From Polynucleobacter sp. GWA2_45_21 (GTDB lineage: Bacteria; Pseudomonadota; Gammaproteobacteria; Burkholderiales; Burkholderiaceae): 64,000 nt of DNA. The notes below the pieces were generated by a model. It had not been told where the DNA came from and did not search any database. It worked only from the letters and a program-made list of their open reading frames with translations. A program made the position numbers and the translations under genes. The DNA lies in the NCBI RefSeq assembly GCF_001830325.1, contig NZ_MHZG01000009.1, positions 1 to 64,000 of the forward strand, given 5' to 3'. Numbering within the stretch: position 1 is the first letter of the stretch; each line of letters opens with the position of its first letter. Shown piece after piece: positions 8,728 through 19,392 of this stretch.

Positions 8728-9063
8728 ATGAAAATTTTGATTTGCGATGCGCGCCTAGGTGAGCCCAAATTAAACCCCTTTACGCTCCATTTATCGCCCT
8801 CTGAGGCTCCCACAGTGGGTCTAACCTTGGTGAAAGCCGGAATCGCTCAAGGCCCCGATGATCCTGTCTTGGCTAGAAAAGGCTGTTTTGGCGTCTTTGG
8901 CAAGCGCAAGGACTGGGATAGTCCTATTTACGACGGTGATCGTCTGGAGCTGTATTCACCTCTTCTAGTCGACCCTAAGGCTGTCCGCCGCAAGAAGGCT
9001 AACCAGAACCAAGATGCCAAATTCCAGGCTGCCGCAGCTAAAAGAAAGGCTAGGAGGCTATAA
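8728..9063 (+). CDS. rnfH: RnfH family protein (UPF0125)
   Basis: Small ubiquitin-fold protein of the RnfH family, 111 residues from the ATG at 8728 (MKILICDARLGEPKLNPF). An earlier in-frame ATG at 8713 would add MVSKS and overlap the ratA stop. The later start fits the family N-terminus better, although neither has a strong ribosome binding site. The fold is visible as GTVGLTLVKAG-like helix spacing and a DGDRLELYSPLLVDPKAVRR terminal strand. The C-terminus is basic (KRKARRL). Function is unproven: the name comes from linkage to rnf genes elsewhere. Confidence 0.88.
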   Translation: MKILICDARLGEPKLNPFTLHLSPSEAPTVGLTLVKAGIAQGPDDPVLARKGCFGVFGKRKDWDSPIYDGDRLELYSPLLVDPKAVRRKKANQNQDAKFQAAAAKRKARRL

Positions 9064-9080
9064 TCGGTTTTTGCGACTAG

Positions 9081-10556
<1,476 letters not shown>

Positions 10557-10592
10557 GAAGTAAAAGCAGGCTGAATTTAAGGTAATCCTTTC

Positions 10593-12200
10593 GTGCACGA
10601 CAAAATACTGATTCTCGACTTTGGTTCACAAGTCACCCAATTAATTGCCAGACGAGTGCGTGATGCGCGTGTCTATTCTGAAATCCATCCCTACGATTGC
10701 GATCCAGAATTTATTCGTAAGTTCATTCAAGAGCAGGGTGGTAAAGGCATCATTCTTTCTGGTGGGCCAAGTTCCGTTACTGAAGAGGGGAGTCCTCGCG
10801 CACCACAAATCGTTTTTGAATTAGGCGTACCTGTTCTTGGTATTTGCTACGGCATGCAAACCATGGCAACCCAATTGGGTGGTGCGGTTGCTTCTGCTGA
10901 GTCCTTAGGTAAGGCCCGCGAGTTTGGTTACTCAGAGGTACGCGCTCATGGCCATACCAATTTGCTTAAAGGTATTCAAGACTTCTCTACGAGCGAGGGC
11001 CACGGCATTCTCAAAGTGTGGATGAGTCATGGTGATTCAGTTACTACACTGCCACCAGCATTTAAGTTAATGGCTTCAACAGAGTCTTGCCCTATTGCAG
11101 GTATGGCTGATGAAGAGCGCCGTTTCTATGCATTTCAGTTCCATCCAGAAGTAACTCACACCTTACAAGGCGAGGCTATTTTGAGTCGCTTTGTACATGA
11201 GATCTGTCAGTGCAAACCAGATTGGGTGATGGGTGACTACATAAGCGAAGCAGTTGAGCATATTCGCAAACAAGTTGGCGATGAAGAAGTTATTCTTGGT
11301 TTATCTGGCGGCGTTGACTCTAGCGTAGCGGCCGCATTAATCCATCGTGCGATTGGTGAGCAACTCACCTGCGTATTTGTTGATCATGGTTTGCTTCGTT
11401 TGAACGAAGGCGACATGGTGATGGAAATGTTTGCTCGTAATCTCGGTGTCAAAGTAATTCGAGTAGATGCTAAAGACAAATTTATGTCTGAGCTTGCTGG
11501 GGTTTCGGATCCAGAAGCTAAGCGCAAAATTATTGGTAAAGAATTCGTTCAGATCTTTCAAACTGAGTCTGGCAAGATTCAAAATGCCAAGTGGCTTGCT
11601 CAGGGAACTATTTATCCAGACGTGATTGAGTCTGCTGGTAAGGGCAAGAAGGGCGCGCATACGATTAAGAGCCATCACAATGTGGGTGGTCTACCTGAAG
11701 ATATGCACCTCAAGCTGCTTGAGCCATTGCGCGAGCTATTTAAGGATGAAGTGCGTGAACTCGGCGTTGCTTTAGGTCTGCCACGTGAGATGGTCTATCG
11801 CCATCCATTCCCGGGGCCTGGTCTTGGCGTGCGCATCTTAGGTGAAGTTAAAGCAGAGTTCGCTAGCCTCTTGCAGCGTGCAGACGCGATCTTTATTGAA
11901 GAGCTGCGTAATACGATTGATGAAGCAAGCCAAAAATCTTGGTATGACCTTACCAGTCAAGCCTTCGCAGTGTTCTTGCCAGTGAAATCTGTTGGCGTTA
12001 TGGGTGATGGCAGAACCTATGAATACGTTGTTGCGCTCAGAGCCGTTCAAACCCAAGACTTTATGACTGCGCACTGGGCTCACTTGCCTCATGATTTGCT
12101 GGGCAAGGTATCCAATCGCATTATTAACGAAGTGCGCGGCATCAATCGCGTGGTCTACGACATTAGCGGAAAACCTCCAGCAACTATCGAGTGGGAATAA
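10593..12200 (+). CDS. guaA: GMP synthase (glutamine-hydrolysing)
   Basis: Aminates XMP to GMP using glutamine and ATP. It starts with GTG ([16 protein letters not shown]), and TAAGGTAA just upstream provides a weak ribosome binding site. The class I glutamine amidotransferase domain carries Cys85 in GICYGMQT and His-Pro-Glu in FHPEVTHT. The ATP pyrophosphatase domain has the P-loop [11 protein letters not shown]. The C-terminal dimerisation domain ends PPATIEWE, the family end. The 535-residue length is typical. It is downstream of guaB. Confidence 0.98.
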   Translation: MHDKILILDFGSQVTQLIARRVRDARVYSEIHPYDCDPEFIRKFIQEQGGKGIILSGGPSSVTEEGSPRAPQIVFELGVPVLGICYGMQTMATQLGGAVASAESLGKAREFGYSEVRAHGHTNLLKGIQDFSTSEGHGILKVWMSHGDSVTTLPPAFKLMASTESCPIAGMADEERRFYAFQFHPEVTHTLQGEAILSRFVHEICQCKPDWVMGDYISEAVEHIRKQVGDEEVILGLSGGVDSSVAAALIHRAIGEQLTCVFVDHGLLRLNEGDMVMEMFARNLGVKVIRVDAKDKFMSELAGVSDPEAKRKIIGKEFVQIFQTESGKIQNAKWLAQGTIYPDVIESAGKGKKGAHTIKSHHNVGGLPEDMHLKLLEPLRELFKDEVRELGVALGLPREMVYRHPFPGPGLGVRILGEVKAEFASLLQRADAIFIEELRNTIDEASQKSWYDLTSQAFAVFLPVKSVGVMGDGRTYEYVVALRAVQTQDFMTAHWAHLPHDLLGKVSNRIINEVRGINRVVYDISGKPPATIEWE

Positions 12201-12205
12201 CGCCA

Positions 12206-12583
12206 ATGAAGAGGATGATTTATATCTCCCTCATCATTAATGTGGTAGTCTTGATTCCCGTCTGCATTGGTCTTATTTCGAATGCATCTTGGGTTGAGCA
12301 TGGCTATGGTCCGGCTAGCCCTGCAAGAGGCATTCTTTTATCTATCTACGGTTCTATATTGCTGGTATCGCTGGGCTTACTAATCAACCCTTTGCCAATG
12401 CTGGTTGCGCCTTTGCTTCTGGTTCAGGTGCTCTATAAATTAACAACGCCATTTACAGTAGGCAACTTCACAAACCCGGTAGTCATTAGCAATATCCTGG
12501 TTGCTTTAGTTCATTTATTCGCCTTGTGGCTCATCTTCAAAGTTTCACAACAGCCAGCTACTGATCGTGGCCTACTCGATTGA
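12206..12583 (+). CDS. Small integral membrane protein, function unknown
   Basis: A 125-residue protein with about four hydrophobic segments: residues 1-23, 37-57, 60-78 and 95-115. No family is recognised with certainty. The ATG at 12206, five bases after the guaA stop, is preferred; an alternative GTG at 12191 would overlap guaA. The stop codon overlaps the start of the DUF455 gene (TGATG), so translation is probably coupled. It may belong with the DUF455/radical SAM block rather than with purine synthesis. Confidence 0.75.
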   Translation: MKRMIYISLIINVVVLIPVCIGLISNASWVEHGYGPASPARGILLSIYGSILLVSLGLLINPLPMLVAPLLLVQVLYKLTTPFTVGNFTNPVVISNILVALVHLFALWLIFKVSQQPATDRGLLD

Positions 12584-13434
12584 TGGCGCCCAACACTCTA
12601 CAGTCTCCTATGCTTGAGTTGCGTGAAGCCTCCCTCGCAATACTGGCAAATACCGATGTGCAGTCCAAGGTTAGCCAGTTAGCTAATTTGTTTGCTGAGC
12701 ATCAAGCCGGACGTATTGCTATAACTCCTTCTAGCAAGCTTAATAGTCAAAATCATTGCCTCCCTGGACGACCTGCTAAACCAGACTTAGTTGCACCCAA
12801 ATTTGTTCCCAAAAGAAAAATGGATACGGTTGAGGGCAGGGCGATTCTTTGGCACTCCTTGGCGCATATCGAATTTAATGCCATGAATTTAGCCTTAGAT
12901 GCTATTTGGAGATTTCCAAATATGCCTCAGGCTTATTACGAAGATTGGCTTAGGGTCGCAAAAGAAGAGGCCTACCATTTTGGTTTGATTAATGACCATT
13001 TAAAAACCTTTGGGTTTTGCTATGGTGATTTCCCGGCTCACAATAGTTTGTGGGAGATGGTCGAGAGAACAACAGATTCAGTGATTGCGCGGATGGCCTT
13101 GGTTCCTCGAACAATGGAGGCTAGAGGTCTTGATGCGGTTCCAGAGATTCGGGATCGGTTTAAACAAATCAAAGATGAGCGCGCTGTAGAAATTCTGGAG
13201 ATCATTCTCCATGATGAGATTGGGCATGTGCTTGTTGGTAATCGCTGGTTTAACTTCTTGTGTGCCAATGACAACCTATCCCCAATTGCGACTTATCGAG
13301 AGTTGGCCGAAAAATACCGTGCACCCACTTTGAGGGGGCCATTTAATTTTGATGCGCGTGAGCAAGCTGGTTTTACTTCTGAGGAGTTGGAGATATTAGA
13401 ATCCCTGAGTGAGAAACGGACTCAAGCAGCATGA
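12583..13434 (+). CDS. DUF455 family ferritin-like protein
   Basis: A 283-residue helical protein of the DUF455 family, which belongs to the ferritin-like superfamily. Candidate di-iron ligands are visible in order: Glu in LAHIEFNAMNLALDA, Glu/His in KEEAYHFGLINDHL, Glu in TMEARGLDA and Glu/His in LHDEIGHV. It probably acts as an oxidase or hydroxylase, but the substrate is unknown. Related MiaE proteins hydroxylate modified tRNA. Translation starts at ATG 12583, overlapping the previous stop by one base, and ends overlapping the radical SAM gene by four bases (ATGA). Confidence 0.88.
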   Translation: MAPNTLQSPMLELREASLAILANTDVQSKVSQLANLFAEHQAGRIAITPSSKLNSQNHCLPGRPAKPDLVAPKFVPKRKMDTVEGRAILWHSLAHIEFNAMNLALDAIWRFPNMPQAYYEDWLRVAKEEAYHFGLINDHLKTFGFCYGDFPAHNSLWEMVERTTDSVIARMALVPRTMEARGLDAVPEIRDRFKQIKDERAVEILEIILHDEIGHVLVGNRWFNFLCANDNLSPIATYRELAEKYRAPTLRGPFNFDAREQAGFTSEELEILESLSEKRTQAA

Positions 13435-15326
13435 AGATTCTCAGCCTCATTCCACCGATGACGCAGCTTAATACGCCGTATCCATCAACTGCCTATCTCA
13501 CTGGATTTCTGCGCTCACGAGGTTTTGACGCTGTTCAAGAGGATTTGGCCTTGGCCTTGGTTCTAGGCTTCTTTACTCCACAGGGCTTACTGGAGATTAA
13601 AGATCAGGCGTTGAAAGTTCCCGAAGAAAATCGTAGCGCTAGCGTCAATTTCTTTCTCGACTACTTTGCGGATTATCAAAGCACCATCACTTTAGCTATT
13701 GCATTTTTGCAAGGGCGCGATAGTACTCTTGCCCATCGCATCAACAGTCGTACTTTATTGCCTGAAGGCCCGCGATTTGCATCTCTAGATGCCTATGACG
13801 AAGAGGAGGGCGGTGATTCATTGTTCTGGGCATTTGGTGCACTGGGTTCTCAAGATCGGGCGCGTCATCTATCCACTCTCTATCTCAATGATTTATCCGA
13901 TGTCCTGCGTGATGCGGTAGATGAGCGCTTTGGGTTTGTTCGCTATGCGGAATCTTTGGCAGGTAGTCAGCCTACGTTTACGCCTTTGGCGGATGCTCTA
14001 GCGGCAAGCCCAACATTGATGGATTTGCATTTGCAAGATTTAACAAAGTCCTCGATCGAAAAGCATCAACCTGGCTTGGTATTGCTTTCGGTGCCATTCC
14101 CTGGGGCAATGTACGCTGCATTAAGAATCGCCCAAACCATCAAACAGCATTACCCTAAGATCAAAATTGCTCTTGGTGGCGGCTACGTCAATACTGAATT
14201 ACGTGAGCTGACTGATGCACGTATATTTGATTTCGTGGACTTCATCACCCTAGATTCTGGTGAGCGACCTTTGCTTGCTCTGCTCGAGCATTTGAATGGC
14301 AAGCGTTCGGCCGAAAGATTAGTGCGTACATTCATCCGAACGGCTAGTAATGAAGTTCGTTATATCAACTGGCAGGAGCCAGATATACCTTTTGAGGATG
14401 TCGGCACTGCTACTTGGGACGGACTGCCACTCAATTCCTATTTATCTTTACTAGATATGCTCAACCCCATGCATCGCCTATGGAGTGATGGGCGCTGGAA
14501 TAAGCTCACCGTTGCTCACGGTTGCTATTGGAAAAAATGCAGCTTCTGTGATGTGAGTTTGGATTACATCTCTCGTTATGAAACTGCTTCTGCAAGTCTT
14601 TTGGTTGACCGCATTGAAGCTATCGTTGCAGAAACTGGTCAGACGGGATTTCATTTTGTGGATGAGGCGGCACCACCCAAAATATTGAAAGCCCTTGCTG
14701 AGGAATTAATACGTCGCAGGGTAGTGATTTCTTGGTGGGGGAATATTCGCTTTGAAAAGACGTTTACACCCGAGTTATGTGAGTTATTATCGCAAAGCGG
14801 TTGCATTGCAATGTCTGGAGGCCTAGAGGTTGCCTCCGACAGACTCCTGGATCTGATGAAAAAAGGTGTTTCAGTCGAGCAGGTTGCCAAAGTCACCAAA
14901 GGCTTCTCAGATGCTGGAATCCTCGTACATGCCTATCTCATGTATGGTTTCCCAACGCAAACCGTCCAAGAGACAGTTGACTCACTGGAATACGTTCGTC
15001 AGCTTTTTGAAAATGGCTGTATCCAGAGTGGCTTCTTCCATCGGTTTACTTGTACGGTTCACTCTCCTGTGGGGCTTGATCCGGCAGCCTATGGAATTGA
15101 ACTTATTCCATTGCCACCTATTAGCTTTGCCAAGAATGATGTTGCCTTTATTGACCCCACTGGAGTCGATCATGATCTTCTTGGTGTTGGTCTCAAAAAG
15201 GCAATTTACAACTTTATGCATGGCGTAGGCTTTGAGGAAGATGCTCATAAGTGGTTTGATATTCGAGGCATTCCAAAGGCCTCAGTGGGGCGCAATAATA
15301 TAGCCAAAGCTCTCAAGCATGTATAA
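13431..15326 (+). CDS. B12-binding-type radical SAM protein
   Basis: A 631-residue enzyme with an N-terminal part like B12-binding Rossmann domains (LVLLSVPFPGAMYAALRIA, then ALGGGYVNTELRELTD) and a radical SAM barrel. The cluster motif is HGCYWKKCSFCD, spacing CX4CX2C rather than CX3CX2C, which I recall in related B12-type radical SAM proteins. The Asp-x-His-x-x-Gly cobalamin ligand motif is not visible, so cobalamin binding is uncertain. SGGLEVASDRLLDLM and YLMYGFPTQT are further family-like segments. It is coupled by ATGA to the DUF455 ferritin-like gene and followed by two exported proteins. The substrate is unknown. Confidence 0.85.
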   Translation: MKILSLIPPMTQLNTPYPSTAYLTGFLRSRGFDAVQEDLALALVLGFFTPQGLLEIKDQALKVPEENRSASVNFFLDYFADYQSTITLAIAFLQGRDSTLAHRINSRTLLPEGPRFASLDAYDEEEGGDSLFWAFGALGSQDRARHLSTLYLNDLSDVLRDAVDERFGFVRYAESLAGSQPTFTPLADALAASPTLMDLHLQDLTKSSIEKHQPGLVLLSVPFPGAMYAALRIAQTIKQHYPKIKIALGGGYVNTELRELTDARIFDFVDFITLDSGERPLLALLEHLNGKRSAERLVRTFIRTASNEVRYINWQEPDIPFEDVGTATWDGLPLNSYLSLLDMLNPMHRLWSDGRWNKLTVAHGCYWKKCSFCDVSLDYISRYETASASLLVDRIEAIVAETGQTGFHFVDEAAPPKILKALAEELIRRRVVISWWGNIRFEKTFTPELCELLSQSGCIAMSGGLEVASDRLLDLMKKGVSVEQVAKVTKGFSDAGILVHAYLMYGFPTQTVQETVDSLEYVRQLFENGCIQSGFFHRFTCTVHSPVGLDPAAYGIELIPLPPISFAKNDVAFIDPTGVDHDLLGVGLKKAIYNFMHGVGFEEDAHKWFDIRGIPKASVGRNNIAKALKHV

Positions 15327-15372
15327 ACTTTATTCATTCAACTCATTTATTTAAATTACTGTGGGTAGCAAT

Positions 15373-16071
15373 ATGAATTTATCTCGTCGAACTTTTATCG
15401 TCTCAGCCGCCTTGGCTCCAGTTGCTTGCGGTGGACTTTCTTATGAGCGTGGCATTCCTGTAGCTCAACCAAAGCCGCTGCCAGTAGTTCGTCCCCCACA
15501 AATTGGGCAAGAGTGGACCTATATCAAGAAAAATATCTTTGATGGCAAAACTCTGGATGTGATTACTGAGCGCGTTTCTAATATTGGCTCCACGATTGTG
15601 CTCGATCGCATGACTGCCGATGGCGCACGCTTGCCTAGTGAAATTCAGACTTCATGGGGAATGGTTGCCACGGATACTCAGTGGTCACGCTTGCTCAACT
15701 TCAGTCCATCTTTACCGCTTTGGCCTGAGCAGCTATCGACTACCTGGGCAAAGCAGTTCAACACGAAGTACAGCATTGCTGGTTACTCGGATTCAGGAAT
15801 GAACTGGCAAGAGTATATGAGCGTGCAAGGTTGGGAAAAAATTACAGTGCCTGCAGGAGAGTTTGTAGCACTGCGTTTTCAGACTCTGATTAACTATGAG
15901 AGTGAAGATCCTAATAAGGTAGATTGCATCCGCAAAGAATCAGTTTGGTTTGCTCCGCAGATTGGCCGCTGGGTTGCGCGTGAGGCTTCTGGCTCCTATC
16001 AAATCCAGGGGCAAATTGGCGCGGTCATTCTAGAAGGCAGCTATCAATGGCAACTCAGCTCTTACAAATAA
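15373..16071 (+). CDS. Tat-exported protein of unknown function, paralogue 1
   Basis: A 232-residue exported protein. The ATG at 15373 is chosen over a GTG at 15361 because it gives a compact twin-arginine signal, MNLSRRTFIVSAALAPVAC. The Cys after it could be a lipidation site, but the lipobox is poor because of the Pro at -3. The mature part begins with a Pro-rich linker, then a domain with the blocks PPQIGQEWTYIKKN, PLWPEQL, VPAGEF and VWFAPQIGRWV. These blocks recur in the next gene, which has exactly the same length. The VPAGEF block and the beta-rich pattern suggest a DUF3108-like lipid-carrier fold, but that is a guess. Confidence 0.82.
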   Translation: MNLSRRTFIVSAALAPVACGGLSYERGIPVAQPKPLPVVRPPQIGQEWTYIKKNIFDGKTLDVITERVSNIGSTIVLDRMTADGARLPSEIQTSWGMVATDTQWSRLLNFSPSLPLWPEQLSTTWAKQFNTKYSIAGYSDSGMNWQEYMSVQGWEKITVPAGEFVALRFQTLINYESEDPNKVDCIRKESVWFAPQIGRWVAREASGSYQIQGQIGAVILEGSYQWQLSSYK

Positions 16072-16076
16072 GCACT

Positions 16077-16775
16077 ATGCGAAGATTGCTTGTATTGCTA
16101 ATACCAGCCTTATTAGTGGCATGTATATCTGGTCAACCATATCCTGCTTCAACACCTTTACCTCAGCCCGTTAACCCTCCGAAGGTGAGGGCGCCACAAG
16201 TAGGACAGCAGTGGGTCTACAACGTGCGCAATGTCTTCAACCAAGAGTTGGTAGATATTGTTACTGAGCGAGTGGTTTCTGTTGGGCCCCAGGTTCGGAT
16301 TGAGCGTAGTGGACTAAAAGCAGGGCAGCTCCCCGATGAAATCCAACAACCTTGGGGTTATGTCCTGCAGGATCCGCACTGGAATCCTCCCCAAAAGTTT
16401 TTGAAGCCTCTCCCCTTATGGCCTGAACAACTCGTTCCAGGGTGGTCTGGTTTCTATCGCGACCGCTATCAAGTCGTGGGCTACCCAGATAACGACTATT
16501 ACTGGGGATTAAATGTAACGGCACTTCAGTGGGAGGGTGTCAGCGTGCCCGCAGGCCAATTCCCTGTCTTGAAGTATCAAAATGAGGCGCCTTACTTCAC
16601 CAGTAATGACTTTTCTCGCGTGGCTAACTATCGCCAGGAGGATGTGTGGTTTGCCCCAGAAATCGGCAGATGGGTTATTCGACGTGGCTATGGACGCTAT
16701 TTATGGGCTGGTATGTTTTGGAACAACGCTCTCTGGGAAGATTACTTAGAGTGGGAGCTTGTGTCCTGGAAGTAA
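16077..16775 (+). CDS. Lipoprotein of unknown function, paralogue 2
   Basis: A 232-residue lipoprotein from ATG 16077, with signal MRRLLVLLIPALLVAC and a good lipobox (LVAC). This start follows the previous stop by five bases; an in-frame start at 16047 would lie inside the neighbour. The mature domain is clearly homologous to the preceding protein: APQVGQQWVYNVRNVF, ITERV-like DIVTERV, PLWPEQLVPGW, SVPAGQFPVLKYQ and VWFAPEIGRWVIR align block for block. The pair arose by tandem duplication, but the export routes differ (Tat-like for the first, ordinary lipoprotein signal for this one). Confidence 0.85.
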   Translation: MRRLLVLLIPALLVACISGQPYPASTPLPQPVNPPKVRAPQVGQQWVYNVRNVFNQELVDIVTERVVSVGPQVRIERSGLKAGQLPDEIQQPWGYVLQDPHWNPPQKFLKPLPLWPEQLVPGWSGFYRDRYQVVGYPDNDYYWGLNVTALQWEGVSVPAGQFPVLKYQNEAPYFTSNDFSRVANYRQEDVWFAPEIGRWVIRRGYGRYLWAGMFWNNALWEDYLEWELVSWK

Positions 16776-16803
16776 GCAAAGCGCTTAAAATCAGCACATA
16801 GCT

Positions 16804-17457
16804 ATGTATACAGTCAAAGAACTCTTTCCAACCCTTCAGGGTGAGGGCGCCCATGCAGGGCGAGCAGCCGTATTTTGCCGTTTTGCTGGCTGCAATCTCT
16901 GGAGCGGTCGCGAAGAAGATCGAGCGACCGCAGTGTGCCAATTTTGCGATACCGACTTTGTTGGAAGTGATGGCGTCGGTGGTGGCAAGTTTGAAACCGC
17001 CCCACAATTAGCGGACGCCATAGAGGAGGTCTGGACCAGTACTTCGGCAGGACCACAGCAGCGTTATGTTGTCTTTACTGGTGGTGAGCCATTGTTGCAA
17101 CTCGATACTGATTTAATCGACGCTTTACATGCCAAAGGCTTCACTGTTGCCATTGAGACCAACGGCACGATCAAGGTTCCCAAAGGCGTTGATTGGGTAT
17201 GTGTCAGCCCTAAGACCGGCTCTGAGTTGATTGTTTTGCAAGCTGATGAAATTAAGCTGGTGATTCCTCAGCAGGGTCATGTTGCCATTGAGACCTTATT
17301 GGCTCGATTTGAGAAGATGGATTACCGCAATCGCTTCTTGCAGGCCATGGACGGTCCAAACCTCCAAGAAAACCTCGCACTGGCAGTTCGCCTCTGTCAA
17401 AAGCGACCTTTGTGGCGTTTGAGTGTTCAGACCCATAAAATGATCGGTATCCGATAG
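16804..17457 (+). CDS. queE: 7-carboxy-7-deazaguanine synthase
   Basis: Radical SAM enzyme of queuosine synthesis that converts 6-carboxytetrahydropterin to 7-carboxy-7-deazaguanine. The 217-residue protein begins MYTVKELFPTLQGEGAHAGR, the family start. Its cluster motif has CX14CX2C spacing (GCNLWSG... then VCQFCDTDF), the variant known from Burkholderia multivorans QueE. VFTGGEPLLQLD and VAIETNGT are typical. It sits directly before queD, whose product is its substrate. No preQ1 riboswitch is seen in the short upstream gap. Confidence 0.96.
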   Translation: MYTVKELFPTLQGEGAHAGRAAVFCRFAGCNLWSGREEDRATAVCQFCDTDFVGSDGVGGGKFETAPQLADAIEEVWTSTSAGPQQRYVVFTGGEPLLQLDTDLIDALHAKGFTVAIETNGTIKVPKGVDWVCVSPKTGSELIVLQADEIKLVIPQQGHVAIETLLARFEKMDYRNRFLQAMDGPNLQENLALAVRLCQKRPLWRLSVQTHKMIGIR

Positions 17458-17498
17458 TAGCGTTATCAAGCAATATTTAAGTATTTAGAAAAGCAATC

Positions 17499-17963
17499 AT
17501 GACCAACAAGCAAGAAGCCATCTCCATTACCCGTAGACTTGAGTTTGACTCGGGTCACCGCATTCCGAATCATGATGGCCAGTGCCGTCATTTGCATGGC
17601 CATCGCTATGCCATTGAAGTCACGCTGACCGGAGTGATTGCGGATCATCCAGGCAAGGCAGACGATGGCATGGTCTTAGATTTTGGAGATATCAAGCGTC
17701 TCACTAATCAATACGTAGTGGAGCCTTGGGATCACGCATTTTTGGTCGCCAAAGAAGATGCTGGATTAGTGGATTATTTAAACTCTATTCCGAATCATAA
17801 GACGGTAGTGATGGAGCATGTTCCTACTGTTGAAAACTTAGCTAGTGCAGCCTTTAGGGTTCTGCAACCTGTTTTTGAAAAAGCCTTTGATGGTCGGCTC
17901 AAGCTGGCATCCATTCGTCTTTATGAAACCCCCAATTGTTGGGCTGACGTTTCTCATTCTTAA
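17499..17963 (+). CDS. queD: 6-carboxytetrahydropterin synthase
   Basis: Makes 6-carboxy-5,6,7,8-tetrahydropterin from dihydroneopterin triphosphate in queuosine synthesis. The 154-residue protein has the zinc-binding histidines in FDSGHRIPNH and LHGHRYAIEV, and the catalytic Cys in GQCRHLHGH. The C-terminal LYETPNCWADV holds the substrate-anchoring Glu. It follows queE by 41 bases, which include AAGCAATC but no strong ribosome binding site. queC and queF are not in the window. Confidence 0.96.
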   Translation: MTNKQEAISITRRLEFDSGHRIPNHDGQCRHLHGHRYAIEVTLTGVIADHPGKADDGMVLDFGDIKRLTNQYVVEPWDHAFLVAKEDAGLVDYLNSIPNHKTVVMEHVPTVENLASAAFRVLQPVFEKAFDGRLKLASIRLYETPNCWADVSHS

Positions 17964-17971
17964 GAAGTAAT

Positions 17972-18427
17972 ATGCAAGCAGAGCTTGATCGCCAATTTAT
18001 GCAGCAAGCTTTGGATCAAGCTAAGCTCGCTGCGCTTGCTGGTGAAGTGCCGGTCGGCGCTGTATTGGTTCGTGATGGTCAGGTTATATCAACTGGTTTT
18101 AATCAACCCATTACCAATAGCGATCCTAGTGCCCATGCCGAGATGATGGCCTTGCGCGCTGCAGCCCAGGATGAATCTAATTACCGGCTACCAGGCACTA
18201 CTCTGTATGTCACCTTAGAGCCTTGTACTATGTGTGCTGGAGCTATGCTGCATGCTCGGGTTGATCGTGTTGTATTTGGTGCAACTGATCCTAAAACGGG
18301 TGCCGCAGGAAGCGTGCTCAATATATTCTCAGAAAAACAGATTAATCACCAGACGCAGGTTGAAGGTGGCATCATGGGTGAAGAGTGTGGTCAGATACTG
18401 CGAGATTTTTTTAAGGAGCGGCGTTGA
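17972..18427 (+). CDS. tadA: tRNA-specific adenosine deaminase
   Basis: Deaminates the wobble adenosine 34 of tRNA-Arg(ACG) to inosine. The protein of 151 residues has the cytidine-deaminase-fold zinc site: HAE in SAHAEMMAL and PCTMC in LEPCTMCAGAML. EVPVGAVLV near residue 28 is typical. It starts eight bases after queD. The stop overlaps the TTG start of the next gene (TTGA), so the run queE-queD-tadA-ldcA is probably one transcript linking tRNA modification genes. Confidence 0.95.
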   Translation: MQAELDRQFMQQALDQAKLAALAGEVPVGAVLVRDGQVISTGFNQPITNSDPSAHAEMMALRAAAQDESNYRLPGTTLYVTLEPCTMCAGAMLHARVDRVVFGATDPKTGAAGSVLNIFSEKQINHQTQVEGGIMGEECGQILRDFFKERR

Positions 18428-19368
18428 AGCAAATTCATTTGATTGCTCCTTCAGGGACTAGTCTAGATACTCGCAGTCCATTACAAGGAATCCAGTGGTT
18501 GCAAAAGCAGGGTATTGAAGTTCTCAATACGGCTTGTGTAGACCGTGTTGAGCAACGTTTTGCTGGCGCCGATGCTGAGCGTTTAGCTGAAATCAATCAA
18601 CTCGCCAAGCTCTCTCCCGAAGTTACTGTTGTTGCTATGCGCGGTGGTTATGGATTGCATCGCCTGCTCCCAGATATTCAGTGGGATGCGATTGCCAATG
18701 CTGTCAAGAATGGTCTGCAGATTTGTGGGCACAGTGATTTCACAGTCTTCCAATTGGGTTTATTGGCAAAGACTGGCGCAGTCACTTTAGCGGGCCCTAT
18801 GCTCAATTTTGATTTTGCTTGTCAGGGTGAACAGGGCAAGGGAGTTGCTCCCAATACATTCATGTGGACACATTTCCAAAAAGCCATTCATGAGCGTAAA
18901 TTAGATTGCACCATTAAAACCAATCAACCCTTCTTAAAACATTCTGTCGCAGGCCAAATTTCCGGAATGCTTTGGGGTGGTAACTTAACAGTGCTGGCGG
19001 GTCTAGTAGGAACACCATACTTGCCAAGCAAAGAGCAAACTCAAGGCGGCATTTTGTTTCTAGAGGATGTCAATGAGCACCCCTACCGAATTGAGCGCAT
19101 GTTGATGCAATTATTGGATGCGGGTATATTGAGCAATCAAAACGCCATACTATTAGGTGGATTCTCGGCATACCGTCTTTACGATAATGACCGTGGTTAC
19201 ACCCTGGAAAGTGCAATTGAGGCTATTCGTAAACGTCTTCCTGACAATATCCCGATATTGACCGGATTACCTTTTGGGCATCAAGCTGAAAAACTGACTT
19301 TGCCAGTAGGTGCGCAAGCACACATTCAATACGATAGCTCGGGTTTTACTATTCAGTCTCAGTGGTAG
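18424..19368 (+). CDS. ldcA: LD-carboxypeptidase (peptidase family S66)
   Basis: Cytosolic serine peptidase that trims the terminal D-Ala from muropeptides during peptidoglycan recycling. The protein of 314 residues starts with TTG, overlapping the tadA stop; AAGGAGCG just before it is a good ribosome binding site and supports this start. The catalytic Ser lies in GHSDFTVFQLGL, and MRGGYGLHRLLPDI is the family block before it. The C-terminal part carries GLPFGHQAEKLTLPVG with the catalytic His. Identity with E. coli LdcA is by family, and the substrate is inferred. Confidence 0.9.
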   Translation: MKQIHLIAPSGTSLDTRSPLQGIQWLQKQGIEVLNTACVDRVEQRFAGADAERLAEINQLAKLSPEVTVVAMRGGYGLHRLLPDIQWDAIANAVKNGLQICGHSDFTVFQLGLLAKTGAVTLAGPMLNFDFACQGEQGKGVAPNTFMWTHFQKAIHERKLDCTIKTNQPFLKHSVAGQISGMLWGGNLTVLAGLVGTPYLPSKEQTQGGILFLEDVNEHPYRIERMLMQLLDAGILSNQNAILLGGFSAYRLYDNDRGYTLESAIEAIRKRLPDNIPILTGLPFGHQAEKLTLPVGAQAHIQYDSSGFTIQSQW

Positions 19369-19392
19369 TTATTTCAAATTAAGGATATCTCC

